Positions 11,044 to 22,377 of a stretch of 64,000 nt of DNA are shown here, one piece after another. The stretch comes from Notolepis coatsorum (taxonomy: Eukaryota > Chordata > Actinopteri > Aulopiformes > Paralepididae): NCBI GenBank assembly GCA_963971535.1, contig OZ020591.1:16292823-16356822 (forward strand), read 5' to 3'. The notes under the pieces were generated by a model. The model ran no database searches, was not told where the DNA came from, and worked only from the letters and a program-made list of their open reading frames with translations. Position numbers and translations under genes: made by a program. How positions within the stretch are numbered: position 1 is the stretch's first letter; each line of letters starts with the position of its first letter.

Positions 11044-12606
11044 GTGATGGCTGCCTTTCTGATCGCTCCGACGAGACTGTGCTCTATTTTGTTAATTTTT
11101 ATAGTATTAGGAGTTTTATTTGCACCAACTGTTGGTGCATTATATGTGTATGACCGTCAGTCAATCATTGACATTGGATTACGGGAAACTTACCAACTGG
11201 ATTACTCGCTGGATCAACTTTCCGAACCACATCAATGGCCGGAAGAAATCCTCCGGAGACTAGGACCGGATCCTTTGTTCCTAGACCCCAGGAAAAGACG
11301 TCGAGGAAAAAGGTCTGGGATCCGAAACAGGCTGAGATCCAGACGACACCGTACACCACTTCCCAGTATATTGCTAGCCAATGTACAATCAATAGACAAT
11401 AAACTGGATGACATCCGAGCAAGGATTCAATATCAAAGAGACGTTAGGGACTGCAATGTCCTTTGCTTCACCGAAACTTGGCTAACACCGGAGGTTCCAG
11501 ATCACGCGATTCAACCAACGGATCATTTCTTTATCCATAGGAAGGATCGGACACAATCAGAGTCCGGTAAACAACGTGGTGGAGGTATTGCCTTCATGTT
11601 TAACAAAAATTGGAGTGATCCAACGAATGTGAAGGAATTATCCAACTACTGCTCCCCAGAACTGGAATATATAACCATCAAGTGTCGTCCTTTCTTCCTC
11701 CCGAGGGAGTTAACGGCGATCGTCCTGGTCGGAGTGTATATTCCACCGCAAGCCAACAACAACGCCGCGCTCTCCAGACTCCACGACGAGGTAAATAATA
11801 TACAAGCGACGAACGTTAACGCCGCCATTTTAGTACTGGGAGATTTCAATAGCGCCAATCTGAGAAAGGTATTGCCTGATTTCTACCAGCATGTGACTTG
11901 CAACACCAGAGGCGGTAACATCCTAGATCACTGTTACACGCAATTTAAAGGTGGCTACAAGGCTCATTCTGATAGTGGCTTTGGCAAGTCAGATCACGCA
12001 TCCATTTTCCTTACACCAAAGTACAGACAAAGAATTAAAAGTACTCCCGTAGTCTCGCGAGAGGTGCAGAAATGGGATGTGACGTCAGAGGACACGATCC
12101 GGTCAGTGTTCCACAACACAGACTGGATTGTATTCCGCGACACAGATAACATTAATGCCTACACGGAGACAGTGCTGGACTATGTCTGTACTAGGGTGAA
12201 AGAAACAATCCCCACTACCAAAATGAAAGTTTACCCAAATCAAAAACCCTGGGTAGACAAATCCGTCCGTGAAGCTCTGAGAGAGCGCACCAAAGCATAC
12301 AATGACGGCCTAGTGGCAGGCAACATGAATGACCACAAGGTGGCGCGACACAACGTAAGGAGGACAGTGTCAGAGGCCAAACGGCGCTACAGGGATAAAA
12401 TTGAACTCCAGTTTGAACAAGCTGACTCTAGAGCTATGTGGCAGGGGCTCAAAACGATGACAGACTACAAAGGCGCCTCCCTCAAACTGAACAATGACAT
12501 CTCCTTAGCAAACGACCTCAATACCTTCTATGCGAGGTTTGATGCTGGTAATAACAACACCAGCTCACAAGCCTCGGCAATGGGGGGGGGGGGGGTCGGC
12601 TGCTGA
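11044..12606 (+). CDS. LINE A endonuclease frame, copy 1
   Basis: A 520-residue frame. Residues 14-32 are strongly hydrophobic ([13 protein letters not shown]) and resemble a signal anchor. Residues 83-103 are very basic ([18 protein letters not shown]), a plausible nuclear-localisation or RNA-binding patch. The endonuclease follows from about 109, with [23 protein letters not shown] and GKSDHASIF supplying the Asn, Glu, Asp/Asn and SDH motifs expected of the AP-endonuclease fold that nicks target DNA. The frame ends just after a poly-G run at 12582-12595; the reverse transcriptase lies in the next frame. With 13 Gs instead of 14 the two would be continuous, so either slippage decay or recoding is possible. 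Confidence 0.85.
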   Translation: MMAAFLIAPTRLCSILLIFIVLGVLFAPTVGALYVYDRQSIIDIGLRETYQLDYSLDQLSEPHQWPEEILRRLGPDPLFLDPRKRRRGKRSGIRNRLRSRRHRTPLPSILLANVQSIDNKLDDIRARIQYQRDVRDCNVLCFTETWLTPEVPDHAIQPTDHFFIHRKDRTQSESGKQRGGGIAFMFNKNWSDPTNVKELSNYCSPELEYITIKCRPFFLPRELTAIVLVGVYIPPQANNNAALSRLHDEVNNIQATNVNAAILVLGDFNSANLRKVLPDFYQHVTCNTRGGNILDHCYTQFKGGYKAHSDSGFGKSDHASIFLTPKYRQRIKSTPVVSREVQKWDVTSEDTIRSVFHNTDWIVFRDTDNINAYTETVLDYVCTRVKETIPTTKMKVYPNQKPWVDKSVREALRERTKAYNDGLVAGNMNDHKVARHNVRRTVSEAKRRYRDKIELQFEQADSRAMWQGLKTMTDYKGASLKLNNDISLANDLNTFYARFDAGNNNTSSQASAMGGGGVGC

Positions 12607-14011
12607 TGGAGGCGCAGTGTTCAGGGTAACAGAGCATGAGGTGAGGCGGACCTTTAAAAAAGTGAATATCAGGAAGGCAGCAGGTCCGGACGGCATCCCC
12701 GGCCGCGTCCTAAAAGTCTGTGCCGACCAACTGGCCCCAGTATTCACTGACATATTTAACCTGTCCTTAGAACAGGCTGTCATCCCCACCTGCCTGAAGA
12801 AGTCCACTATTATCCCTGTACCCAAAAAATCCAAGCCTGCTTGCCTCAACGACTACCGCCCTGTAGCTCTCACCTCCATAGCCATGAAGTGCTTTGAGAA
12901 GCTAGTAAAGGGCTACATCTGCTCCTCCCTCCCCATCAACATGGACCCCCTGCAATTTGCATACCGCCCCAACAGGTCCACGGAGGACGCCATATCCCAT
13001 GTGCTGCACACAGCAGCATCACACCTGGACAAGAGGCAGGGGAACTATGTGAGAATGCTATTCATCGACTACAGCTCGGCATTCAATACCATAGTCCCCT
13101 CCATACTCATAGCCAAGCTCAGGGACCTGGGCTTGGGCTATGACCTCTGCCAGTGGGTCTTGGACTTCCTGACTGGCAGACCCCAGGTGGTGAGAGCAGG
13201 CAACTGCACCTCCTCATCCATCACCCTCAACATAGGGGCCCCCCAGGGCTGTGTTCTGAGTCCCCTCCTCTACTCCCTGTACACACACGACTGTGTGGCT
13301 CAGCGGAGTAGCAATACAATCGTCAAATTTGCTGACGACACAGTGGTGGTGGGCCTGATCTCTGCCAACGACGAGAGGGCCTACCTGGAAGAGGTCAAGG
13401 TCCTGGCGGGATGGTGCCAGGAAAACAGCCTCTCCCTGAACGTCAGCAAAACAAAAGAGATGATTGTGGACTTCAGGAGGTCGGGGGTCAAGGACTACAG
13501 CCCCCTCAGCATCGACGGGGCACCGGTTGAGAGAGTCAACAGCTTCAAGTACCTCGGAGCCCACATATCCGAGGACTTGAAATGGACCATACACATTAAC
13601 AGTGTGGTGAAGAAGGCACGACAACGCCTCTACTTCCTCAGGCGCCTAAGGAAGTTCCAAGTCAGCCAGAAGATCCTTAAGAACTTCTACTCATGTACAA
13701 TAGAGAGCATCTTGACCGGCAACATCACCTCCTGGTTTGGGAATAGCACTGCAAAAGACCAAAGCAGACTACAAAGAGTGACACGTTCAGCCGAACGCAC
13801 AATTGGAGGGGGGCTCCCCACTCTCCAGAACATTTACAACAAGCGTTGCAAGGGGAAGGCTAAGAGAATTATTAAGGACTCGAGCCACCCGAACAACTGC
13901 CTCTTTGAACTGCTGCCGTCAGGCAAGCGACACAGGAGTCTCAAGGCGAGCACAGAAAGACTCAGAAGTAGCTTCTATCCCCAGGCCATCAGGCTGCTAA
14001 ACGAACAATGA
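12530..14011 (+). CDS. LINE A reverse transcriptase frame, copy 1
   Basis: A 493-residue frame that overlaps the endonuclease frame by 77 bases. Reverse transcriptase motifs in order: AGPDGIPGR (51-59), [11 protein letters not shown] (106-116), [12 protein letters not shown] (177-188), [16 protein letters not shown] (236-251) and the catalytic FADD (267-270). Thumb-like [13 protein letters not shown] and the C-terminal [16 protein letters not shown] follow. It would copy LINE RNA at the nicked target. The real start is unlikely to be the first methionine, because the first 28 residues are simply the endonuclease C-terminus read out of frame plus the poly-G run. Confidence 0.87.
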   Translation: MRGLMLVITTPAHKPRQWGGGGSAADGGAVFRVTEHEVRRTFKKVNIRKAAGPDGIPGRVLKVCADQLAPVFTDIFNLSLEQAVIPTCLKKSTIIPVPKKSKPACLNDYRPVALTSIAMKCFEKLVKGYICSSLPINMDPLQFAYRPNRSTEDAISHVLHTAASHLDKRQGNYVRMLFIDYSSAFNTIVPSILIAKLRDLGLGYDLCQWVLDFLTGRPQVVRAGNCTSSSITLNIGAPQGCVLSPLLYSLYTHDCVAQRSSNTIVKFADDTVVVGLISANDERAYLEEVKVLAGWCQENSLSLNVSKTKEMIVDFRRSGVKDYSPLSIDGAPVERVNSFKYLGAHISEDLKWTIHINSVVKKARQRLYFLRRLRKFQVSQKILKNFYSCTIESILTGNITSWFGNSTAKDQSRLQRVTRSAERTIGGGLPTLQNIYNKRCKGKAKRIIKDSSHPNNCLFELLPSGKRHRSLKASTERLRSSFYPQAIRLLNEQ

Positions 14012-14516
14012 ATGAACACTACACAACAACAACCACCAAACACACATAGCACACACATCCACACGCACACACTCACTTTAAACAAACACACTGTAGCACC
14101 CACTACACACACTTTATAGCACACACCCACTTCAAACAAACACACTGTAGCACCCACTCCCCACACTTTATATTTATGGATGAAGGATTGCACTACAACT
14201 CGTACACCTTACTGTAAATTGTACCTAAAATTGTACCTCATCCCACTTCTGCTTTGCACTAGATAGTACTGTACATTAGTACACTGCATAGTATTGTGTA
14301 TTGTATATTATATGGTAACTCAGAACATTGTACATATGTCTATACCGAACAACTGTGACCTCATTCTTCTTCTAAATTCATGCTATATTATGTTATTATG
14401 TTATTTGATACTATCTTGTCTAGCACAGTCTCTGGAGCGTAACAGTAAGAAGCATTTTGTATGAAAGTATTCTGTACTTCTGTATGACAACTATTAAAGA
14501 ACTTGAACTTGAACTT

Positions 14517-16563
14517 GATTGATCTACACGTCTTCAGCGACGCCTCCGAAGTAGCCTATGGATCGGTGGCCTACTTGCGTGCCCAAGAGAAGGGAGGAAA
14601 GATACACACTGCTTTCATCCTGGCCCGCTCAAGAATAGCCCCACGAAAGCAACAATCTATCCCGCGTCTAGAGCTCTGCGCAGCCCTAGCAGGAGCGCAT
14701 CTAGCCACGTTAATCCAACGTGAACTCACCATTCCGGTGCACAGAACAATCTTGTGGTCAGATTCCACGACAGTACTCACATGGATCAAGTCTGATTCAT
14801 GCAGATACAAAGTCTTCGTGGGAGTCAGAGTCACCGAGATTCAAGAGTTAACAGAAGCAGCGAGCTGGCGGTATGTGGACACCAAACACAACCCAGCTGA
14901 CGTCATCACCCGGGGAATGTCTCTGGATGACCTCACCCGTCGCAACATCTACAGTGACGGACCAGAATTCCTCAAGCTCCCGGAAGGAGAGTGGCCTACG
15001 CCCACCCCACGGGAAGCAAGTAACGAGGAGGCTGAGAACAAGAAACCTATGTTCTGTGGACTGAGCACAGTCGCCTCCACAGACCCCAACATAGATGACT
15101 GCATTACCCTAGAGAGTGCGCAGCAGAGAACATTCCTGTGGCACCACCCAGAGATTCAGTCCACCACTGACATGTCAGCAGCTGACTACGAAGAAGCAGA
15201 ACTTCTTCTACTACAACGAGCCCAGAGAGACTCGTTCCCCGATGAGCTAGACTGTCTACAGGGAGGAAAGCCCGTCCCATCAGACAGCAGACTGCTCCAC
15301 CTGGCACCCGAGAGTGACGCCCATAATCTCATCAGAGTGGGTGGTCGCCTGCGGAGAGCCCCCGATCTACCGGATGACATTAAGTACCCGATAGTCTTGA
15401 ACAGCCGACACAAGGTCACAGAGCTGATCATAAAGAAATACGACGAGGATGTACACCACGCAGGAGCAGAGAGAGTCTTCGCGGAGATCAGACGTCGCTA
15501 TTGGATACTTCAAGGAAGAAAAGCGGTGCGACGCTTCCAGCGAACCTGTCTAGACTGCCGCAAGTGGCGCGCGCAGCCCAGCATACCACGGATGGCTGAC
15601 ATACCTCCCTGTCGCCTCCGACTCGGCGACAAGCCATTCCACTCCACAGGCATGGACTGTTTTGGCCCGTTGTATATAAAGAAAGGAAGAGGAACCGAGA
15701 AGCGGTGGGGTATTGTATTCAAATGCATGACCACCAGAGCGATACATATCGAGCTCCTCCCGACCATGAGCACAGACTCATTCCTTATGGCCTTCCGAAG
15801 ATTCACATCACGGAAAGGAAAACCGTCTACATTGTTGTCTGATCACAGGACAAACTTCAAAGGCGGAGAAAGAGAGCTGAGAGAGAGCTTCCAAGCTATG
15901 GGCCCAGAACTTAAGACCCACCTCGCTCCATCCCAGATTGACTTCCAGTTTAATCCCCCGAACGCACCCCACTTCGGTGGAACCTGGGAACGAGAAGTAC
16001 GTTCTATAAAGACAGCCCTGTACGCCGTGCTTGGGGCCCAGACTGTGGCGGAAGAAGTCCTAATGACAGTCCTCACGGAGATCGAGGGAGTATTGAACTC
16101 AAAGCCCCTCGGTTACGTCTCCAGTGATGTAGCAGATGTCGACCCAGTCACCCCTAACACACTCTTAATGGGGCGGCTGGACCCCGCGCTACCCCAGACA
16201 ATGTACAGGCCTGAAGAAGCGAACGGCCGAAGAATGTGGAGGTACAGTCAAGTACTAGCTGACAAGTTTTGGAGCAGCGTCCTACTCCACTACCTACCGT
16301 CTCTACAGACCCGCCAGAAGTGGGTAAAAGAGAGAGACAATTTGACAGAAGGAACAGTCGTCATGATTATCGACCAGTCACTACCCAGAGCTATGTGGCC
16401 GGCTGGCCGCGTAAGCAAAGTGATCACCGGTGCCGATGGCAAGGTCCGAGCAGCTGAAGTACTCGTCCAAGGGCGAACTTACACACGACCCGTGGCGAGG
16501 CTAATAGAACTGCCCCGACTCCCAGATACTATCGATGATGACCATGACCCCATGACTTTGTGA
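14517..16563 (+). pseudogene. RNase H and integrase part of BEL/Pao element B
   Basis: Right-hand coding part of element B after the LINE. It starts with RNase H-like HVFSDASEVAYGSVAYL, followed by an integrase zinc-binding region (HHAGAERVFAEIRRRYW, then CLDCRKWR), an integrase core (GMDCFGPLYIKK, LLSDHRTNFKGG, PPNAPHFGGTWER) and a C-terminal DUF5641-like tail (GTVVMIIDQSLPRAMWP). The integrase would insert the cDNA into the genome. Confidence 0.84.
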
Positions 16564-16656
16564 GTTGACTGACCCTTACAGCGGACCTTGAGTGGTAGAC
16601 AGTGCGGTTAATCTGTCTCTGCTTAGCTAATTAGGTGGGACTAATTAGGGGGCGGC

Positions 16657-18050
16657 TGTTGTGAAGGATCAGATTAAACCGAATATATATATTTATTTAT
16701 ATATATATATTTAAATAGTATTTGTATATCGTTTGATATCCCCTGTATATTCCTTGTACAATATGCACTGAATATCCCTTTAGTCTACTAAACAGCCCAT
16801 AATAGTTTCATTCTACCATTGGACGAGAACCTGGCGCCAGCAGCCATACCCCTAGGTTCAAGTTCAATCGTGCCGCCCAACATGTCGTGGCAAGCCCGGT
16901 TCCGCGTAGGAATACGTCTGGCGAAATACGAATGGTACTATTTGTTCACAGCGCATATATATATGGCGCAAGTAAAGTAGAACTTTCTTTTAGTCCAGTT
17001 CTTTACCCTCCAACCGAGTAACAGACGCGAAGCCTCACCCACGACGCACGTGTGGTGCAGTAAGGCCTACTTGGCCTCAGAATAGGCATTGAGATATCGT
17101 GTGGATTAATAGTTGAATTGTCATAGTTTGGCACTATACCGTCGAGTTGGACGTATTCTATTAAGCTAATAATAGTCTATTTATGTATGGTGCATCGTTC
17201 GGTTAGAGTTATAAAGTTATCAGTACCCCCATCGTTCCTGACGTTATCTGGAGTCTTAACCAGGCTGGGCAGACCACTAGTGGTGCTTGCATCCGAGGAG
17301 CTCCGGGCCAGGGCGACTGGACCTGTACATTGGATTACTCTACCCGGACGACGGCGAGCCTTCCACGGCTTGGATTATGCTTTGGGTGCTTTGATTATTC
17401 CATGGATAATGGCCAACACTGCGGAGTGTTGGAACTACCCCCCGGAGAGGACTCCAGGTGAGACGGCGCTCTACACCAGTGAGGTCGCCTCACGTCTCTC
17501 CGTTGTGGACCGGCAGCTACCGTCCACCAGAGGGTCCAGCTGTATTCATCTGCGGACCGAGGTTCTGTGGGCACCGTGTTCAAGACTTTGAATTCTCCCA
17601 AGAAATCGTCGGCCAGATGGGATACCGCCAGCGGCTTCTCTAACCCCCCCCTCCTACTGTCTTACAACCAGCGGGACCCCCCCCCCCCCCTTAGTGTATC
17701 CAGCTATAATCATTTAAGTACCATCGCTATAGTTCCCTAAAGAACCGGGTTGTATACTTACTCCCTGCGTAACCAGAGATTGGACATTCAATGTTGATTT
17801 ACCTACGAATACTCATTTGCCATACAAGTGCATTTCAAATCATAAGTGTAAACAAGTGAACGTTGTATATACCTTTTGCTATATTAAATATTCGATTTGT
17901 ACATTTGTGTGGACTTCGTTTCATCAGGTGGGAAAGTGTTCATCATATTTATATCATGTACTGGATGGCCAGAAGTTAAAGTACAAGAGGTAGTGGTTTA
18001 ATAATACCATACTTAACAATACAGTCAGGGAATTGTACCCCTCAGTTACA
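16657..18050 (+). repeat. BEL/Pao element B 3' LTR
   Basis: A 1394-bp LTR starting TGTTGTGAAGGATC and ending CTCAGTTACA. Its architecture matches the middle LTR, but it is visibly diverged over its length, for example near 17830-17900, where the two align poorly. It contains a run of C (17681-17690). Confidence 0.85.
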
Positions 18051-18429
18051 ATAGCCGGGTTTATAGTACATTTTATACCAAAACTAGGCGAAAATAGATT
18101 TTTGTTATGACAGTAGACAGTATTTTCTGATGTATGGGCTGATAAGAGGACATAGCCACAATCCCCTCTGAAGAAAGTTTCGTTTTGAATGTATCAACAA
18201 AATGAAACCAGGTTATTGAATCTGGCATTATCCATGTTGGTGATGAGAGTCTTGGCGATACATGCAAATGTGAGCATATTTAATGGGGAAGTGCCTTATT
18301 TGCATAAATATAAACATAAAATTCAGTTATAAGACTTGCAATATATTTTTTCTTAGTTTATATGTACATAACAAACTGGGAAAGTTTCATATTGATATCT
18401 ATTCAAATATTTTGTTTGCCTATTAGGGG
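18051..18429. other. unassigned intergenic sequence
   Basis: AT-rich sequence between the BEL 3' LTR and the hAT-type MITE. I see no coding potential, repeat unit or transposon end in it. Confidence 0.5.
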
Positions 18430-18437
18430 GTACTGTC

Positions 18438-19122
<685 letters not shown>

Positions 19123-19159
19123 GTACTGTCTCACCTTAATCAAAATCTCTCCTCCCCTC

Positions 19160-19572
19160 TCTACTCTAGTTAGGCCTACACTTTACTGTACTGTAATCTA
19201 CTCTACTCTAGTTAGGCCTACACATTACTGTACTGTAATCTACTCTACTCTAGTTAGGCCTACACATTACTGTACTGTAATCTACTCTACTCTAGTTAGG
19301 CCTACACATTACTGTACTGTACTGTAATCTACTCTAGTTAGGCCTACACATTACTGTACTGTAATCTACTCTACTCTAGTTAGGCCTACACATTACTGTA
19401 CTGTAATCTGCTATACTCTAGTTAGGCCTACACATTACACTGTACTGTAATCTACTCTACTCTAGTTAGACCTACACATTACTGTACTGTAATCTACTCT
19501 ACTCTAGTTAGGCCTACACATTACTGTACTGTACTGTAATCTACTCTACTCTAGTTAGACCTACACATTACA
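19160..19572. repeat. minisatellite, 42-bp unit
   Basis: About nine to ten tandem copies of a 42-bp unit containing CTAGTTAGGCCTACAC and ACTGTACTGTAATCTA. Some copies are lengthened by an extra CTGTA. The copies are close to identical, which suggests recent expansion. Confidence 0.93.
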
Positions 19573-19646
19573 GTTCAGATGAGGGGAATCATTCCTCAGC
19601 TGGAAAGATGTGGCAACTGCTGCACAGCATAACGTTACCCTTTCGG

Positions 19647-20250
19647 CAAGCCTGGTGTGTTTAAGCCAACAGTTAGGAACAAGCTCCTAAAACAAGCCTG
19701 GTGTGTTTAAGCCAACAGTTAGGAACAAGGTCCTAAAACAAGCCTGGTGTGTTTAAGCCAACAGTTAGGAACAAGCTCATAAAACAAGCCTGGTGTGTTT
19801 AAGCCAACAGTTAGGAACAAGCTCATAAAACAAGCCTGGTGTGTTTAAGCCAACAGTTAGGAACAAGGTCCTAAAACAAGCCTGGTGTGTTTAAGCCAAC
19901 AGTTAGGAACAAGGTCATAAAACAAGCCTGGTGTGTTTAAGCCAACAGTTAGGAACAAGGTCCTAAAACAAGCCTGGTGTGTTTAAGCCAACAGTTAGGA
20001 ACAAGGTCCTAAAACAAGCCTGGTGTGTTTAAGCCAACAGTTAGGAACAAGGTCCTAAAACAAGCCTGGTGTGTTTAAGCCAACAGTTAGGAACAAGGTC
20101 CTAAAACAAGCCTGGTGTGTTTAAGCCAACAGTTAGGAACAAGGTCCTAAAACAAGCCTGGTGTGTTTAAGCCAACAGTTAGGAACAAGGTCCTAAAACA
20201 AGCCTGGTGTGTTTAAGCCAACAGTTAGGAACAAGGTCCTAAAACAAGCC
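19647..20250. repeat. minisatellite, 46-bp unit
   Basis: Thirteen nearly identical tandem copies of a 46-bp unit (containing GCCTGGTGTGTTTAAGCC and AACAGTTAGGAACAAG). Variation is confined mainly to GGTCC versus GCTCA near the end of the unit. Confidence 0.95.
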
Positions 20251-20555
20251 TTTTTAATTATTATGGCTGATCAGTGTACATATGTTTTCCAGATCACATC
20301 ACAGATCAAAATACCCCACACTGAAAGGTAACACAAAAAATAAATAACAAAATACATTAAAAAAAAATCACAGAATGGGCCTTTCACCGATATATCTGTT
20401 GTGTTATATCTATATTATTTATATATCTGTTGTTGCAAGTATTGAGCCATGTAAATCATGTAGCAGGGACTCCCAGACACAAGCTTTTGATCAGGTAATA
20501 TTTTGGTAACTTTGGTGCCAGTTGACTGAGGAGGTTAGGTTGGTCTGCCAGTGTT
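20251..20555. other. unassigned AT-rich sequence
   Basis: No gene, repeat unit or transposon end recognised here. Confidence 0.4.
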
Positions 20556-20989
20556 TATCAAGTTTCAAGGTTCAAGTTTGTTTATTATTTGTCACATATA
20601 AAATACATGTACTTTACGGTGAAATGCTTGGTTCTGTATGAGCCCCTGAGAGTGTGCTTCATACAGTAAAACAGTAAGTAAAAGAGGAATATACAATCTA
20701 AAGTACAACCTAAGTACAATGAGGTACAAATGCGGACAATGAGGTACAAACCTTAAGGTAAGGTGCAAATGCAAATGAGGTATGAATGTAGTGCAAATCT
20801 CTTTAATAGATAGATAAATATAATGTAGTGTTAAAGTGTCTAAAGTGAGTGTCAAGGTGAGTGTTTGTTTAAAGTGAGTGTGTGCATGTGGATGTGTGTG
20901 CAATGAGTGTAGATGATGGGTTGTTACATAGAGTCATTGAGCATCCTGATGGCCTGGGGATAGAAGCTCTCTCTGTACTGGCCATGAGT
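20556..20989 (-). mobile_element. LINE A-related 3' UTR fragment
   Basis: On the minus strand this resembles the 3' end of LINE A: a TTGAACTT-type tail at 20563-20580, the AGCACACTCTCAGGGGC-like block and a GT-rich stretch near 20880 (CACACACATCCACATGCA on the minus strand). It ends near CATCAGGATGCTC, the point where LINE A coding sequence would end. Confidence 0.65.
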
Positions 20990-21275
20990 TCAAGTTTGTT
21001 CATTAATTGTCATAGTAAAATACAGAATACTTTATCATGAAATGCTTTTTTCTGTATGAGCCCCTGTGAGTGTGCTAGATAAAAATAGAGACTCCGGTAG
21101 CGCTTGCCTGACCGCAGCAGTTCAAAGAGGCAGTTGTTTGGGTGACTAGTCTTTGGTTGTTCTCTTAGCCTTGGCCCTGCAACGCTTGGTATAAAAGTCC
21201 TGGAGTGTGGGAAGCTCACCTCCAATTGTGCGTTCGGCTGAATGGGCCACTCTCTGTAGTCTGCTGTTTATCTAA
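20990..21275 (-). mobile_element. LINE A-related 3' fragment, 5' truncated
   Basis: Minus-strand residues such as [20 protein letters not shown] match the LINE A reverse-transcriptase C-terminus. The fragment has its own tail at 20990-21010, so it is a separate, severely 5'-truncated insertion next to the previous one. Confidence 0.75.
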
Positions 21276-21524
21276 CGTCATTTACAGCAGACATTAAACA
21301 ACCAACAAACCCTTCATCACGTTACCTTCCCTTCCACATCTATGTATGTTATTTTCACATTATACTCCAACAGTGAATATGAGTTAAAACAGTAAAGCAG
21401 CCTGTTACCTGGTTTGTTTTCCCTTTCCAGCCAGACACATAGGTTTGTGAGTGGGTGAGTGAGTGTACTGCCCTCTGCTGGATAAAAAAAAGTATATCAT
21501 GTAAGTAGTGACATTCAGGTTATA

Positions 21525-21680
21525 CATAGAATAGAATAGAATAGAAATACTTTTATTATCCAGAGGGAAATTTGACACTGCAAATCGCTCAACATTAAAC
21601 ATTTAGACAGAACAGGTCACAAATAAGAATAACAAAACGAATCAAATTGCCTAAGATAAGAATAGAATAAAATAGAATAA
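21525..21680 (-). mobile_element. LINE 3' end fragment
   Basis: The AATAGAATAGAA repeats followed by a TTTTATTATCCAGAGGGAAATTT-like block resemble 3' ends of Rex1/L2 LINEs of fish, on the minus strand. No coding part remains. Confidence 0.45.
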
Positions 21681-21904
21681 AAATGGAATAAGATATACAG
21701 TAATAAATACAGTAAAAATATACTGAAGTCTACAGTAGGTGTAATATTGCACAGTGCTGTTTCAAAAGTAAGAATCCAGGAAGATGGTAACTGGTGACAT
21801 TCTGTTATGTCATTATGGTGACATAACATGGTGACATTCTGCCCTCTAGTGGTAAATGTGGAGAACACATCTGGAGGGTCAGGGTGTCAACATTGCACAG
21901 AATG

Positions 21905-21968
21905 AATGATGGATGAATGAATGAATGAATGAATGAATGAATGAATGAATGAATGAATGAATGAATGA
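21905..21968. repeat. (GAAT)n microsatellite
   Basis: About fifteen GAAT repeats directly before a LINE-like sequence that recurs at 38120; probably the tail of that LINE on the minus strand. Confidence 0.9.
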
Positions 21969-22115
21969 AAACTTTATTTAACAGATTGCAGAATGGGTAC
22001 AATACAGTACGGCTCAATACACACAATTGCAATTGGGGATGCAGAACAGAGAAAGACGTTTGTCTTGTTTACATCAGGGTCCCCCATTTTCAATTCATAG
22101 TGAATAGAAGAGCTG
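21969..22115 (-). mobile_element. LINE 3' fragment with GAAT tail
   Basis: About 140 bases (ACTTTATTTAACAGATTGCA onward) are repeated nearly exactly at 38135-38280, where they belong to a LINE whose decayed reverse transcriptase is visible. Here only the 3' end remains. Confidence 0.65.
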
Positions 22116-22159
22116 TGTTCAGCCATATAGTTATGATGAGAAAGGATTCATTTGGATTT

Positions 22160-22377
22160 AAGATGTCCCACCAAGGTCTACTCACATGGAGCAACATTAA
22201 ACGTTATGCTTTAATCTCTCTTGCAGCAGGGAGCACCCCTAAGAGTAGAACCACACCACCAAGAATAACTATTACTAACTCTTATTATTATTATTGTATT
22301 ATGCACATCGTTGCGGGCGAGACCCCCCGCATTTCACTGTATACCTGTATGCCGTGACAAATAAAACTCTTGTATCT
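22160..22377 (+). mobile_element. probable LINE 3' tail
   Basis: The TTTCACTGTATACCTGTATG and GACAAATAAAACTCTTG motifs are typical of 3' ends of fish CR1/L2-type LINEs. A short TTA microsatellite lies at 22281-22295. Confidence 0.4.

Larger units (their letters stand above)
11022..14516 (+). mobile_element. LINE A, copy 1 (L2/Rex1-like non-LTR retrotransposon)
   Basis: A non-LTR retrotransposon inserted into the pol region of BEL element B. It has an AP-type endonuclease, a reverse transcriptase, a CA-rich 3' UTR (14030-14165) and a 3' end made of TTGAACT repeats (about 14500-14516). The left junction is seen where the element B frame (ETCK) leaves for unrelated sequence and resumes at 14517 (DLHVFSDASE). 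Any target-site duplication is very short (GAT/ATT class). Clade assignment (L2/Rex1-like, Jockey superfamily) rests on remembered motif style. Overlapping frames meet at a 14-nt poly-G run (12582-12595). Confidence 0.88.
6831..18050 (+). mobile_element. BEL/Pao LTR retrotransposon, element B, with LINE insertion
   Basis: A second BEL/Pao element directly follows the middle LTR. It carries gag, zinc knuckles, protease and reverse transcriptase (6875 to about 11022), then RNase H and integrase parts (about 14517-16563), and ends in its own LTR (16657-18050). A LINE of about 3.5 kb sits between the reverse transcriptase and RNase H parts. The element is broken, with about two breaks including the LINE. 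Its coding sequence is clearly diverged from element A, and its 3' LTR is much more diverged from the middle LTR than the two ends of element A are from each other. Confidence 0.87.

Noticed and set aside
13214-13624. 136-residue minus-strand frame recurring at 30437 and 60300
   Set aside because: It is an antisense shadow of the LINE A reverse transcriptase; it recurs only because the LINE is repeated.
19646-20250. CRISPR-like regular repeat
   Set aside because: The units are contiguous without distinct spacers, and the genome is clearly that of a vertebrate; it is a minisatellite.
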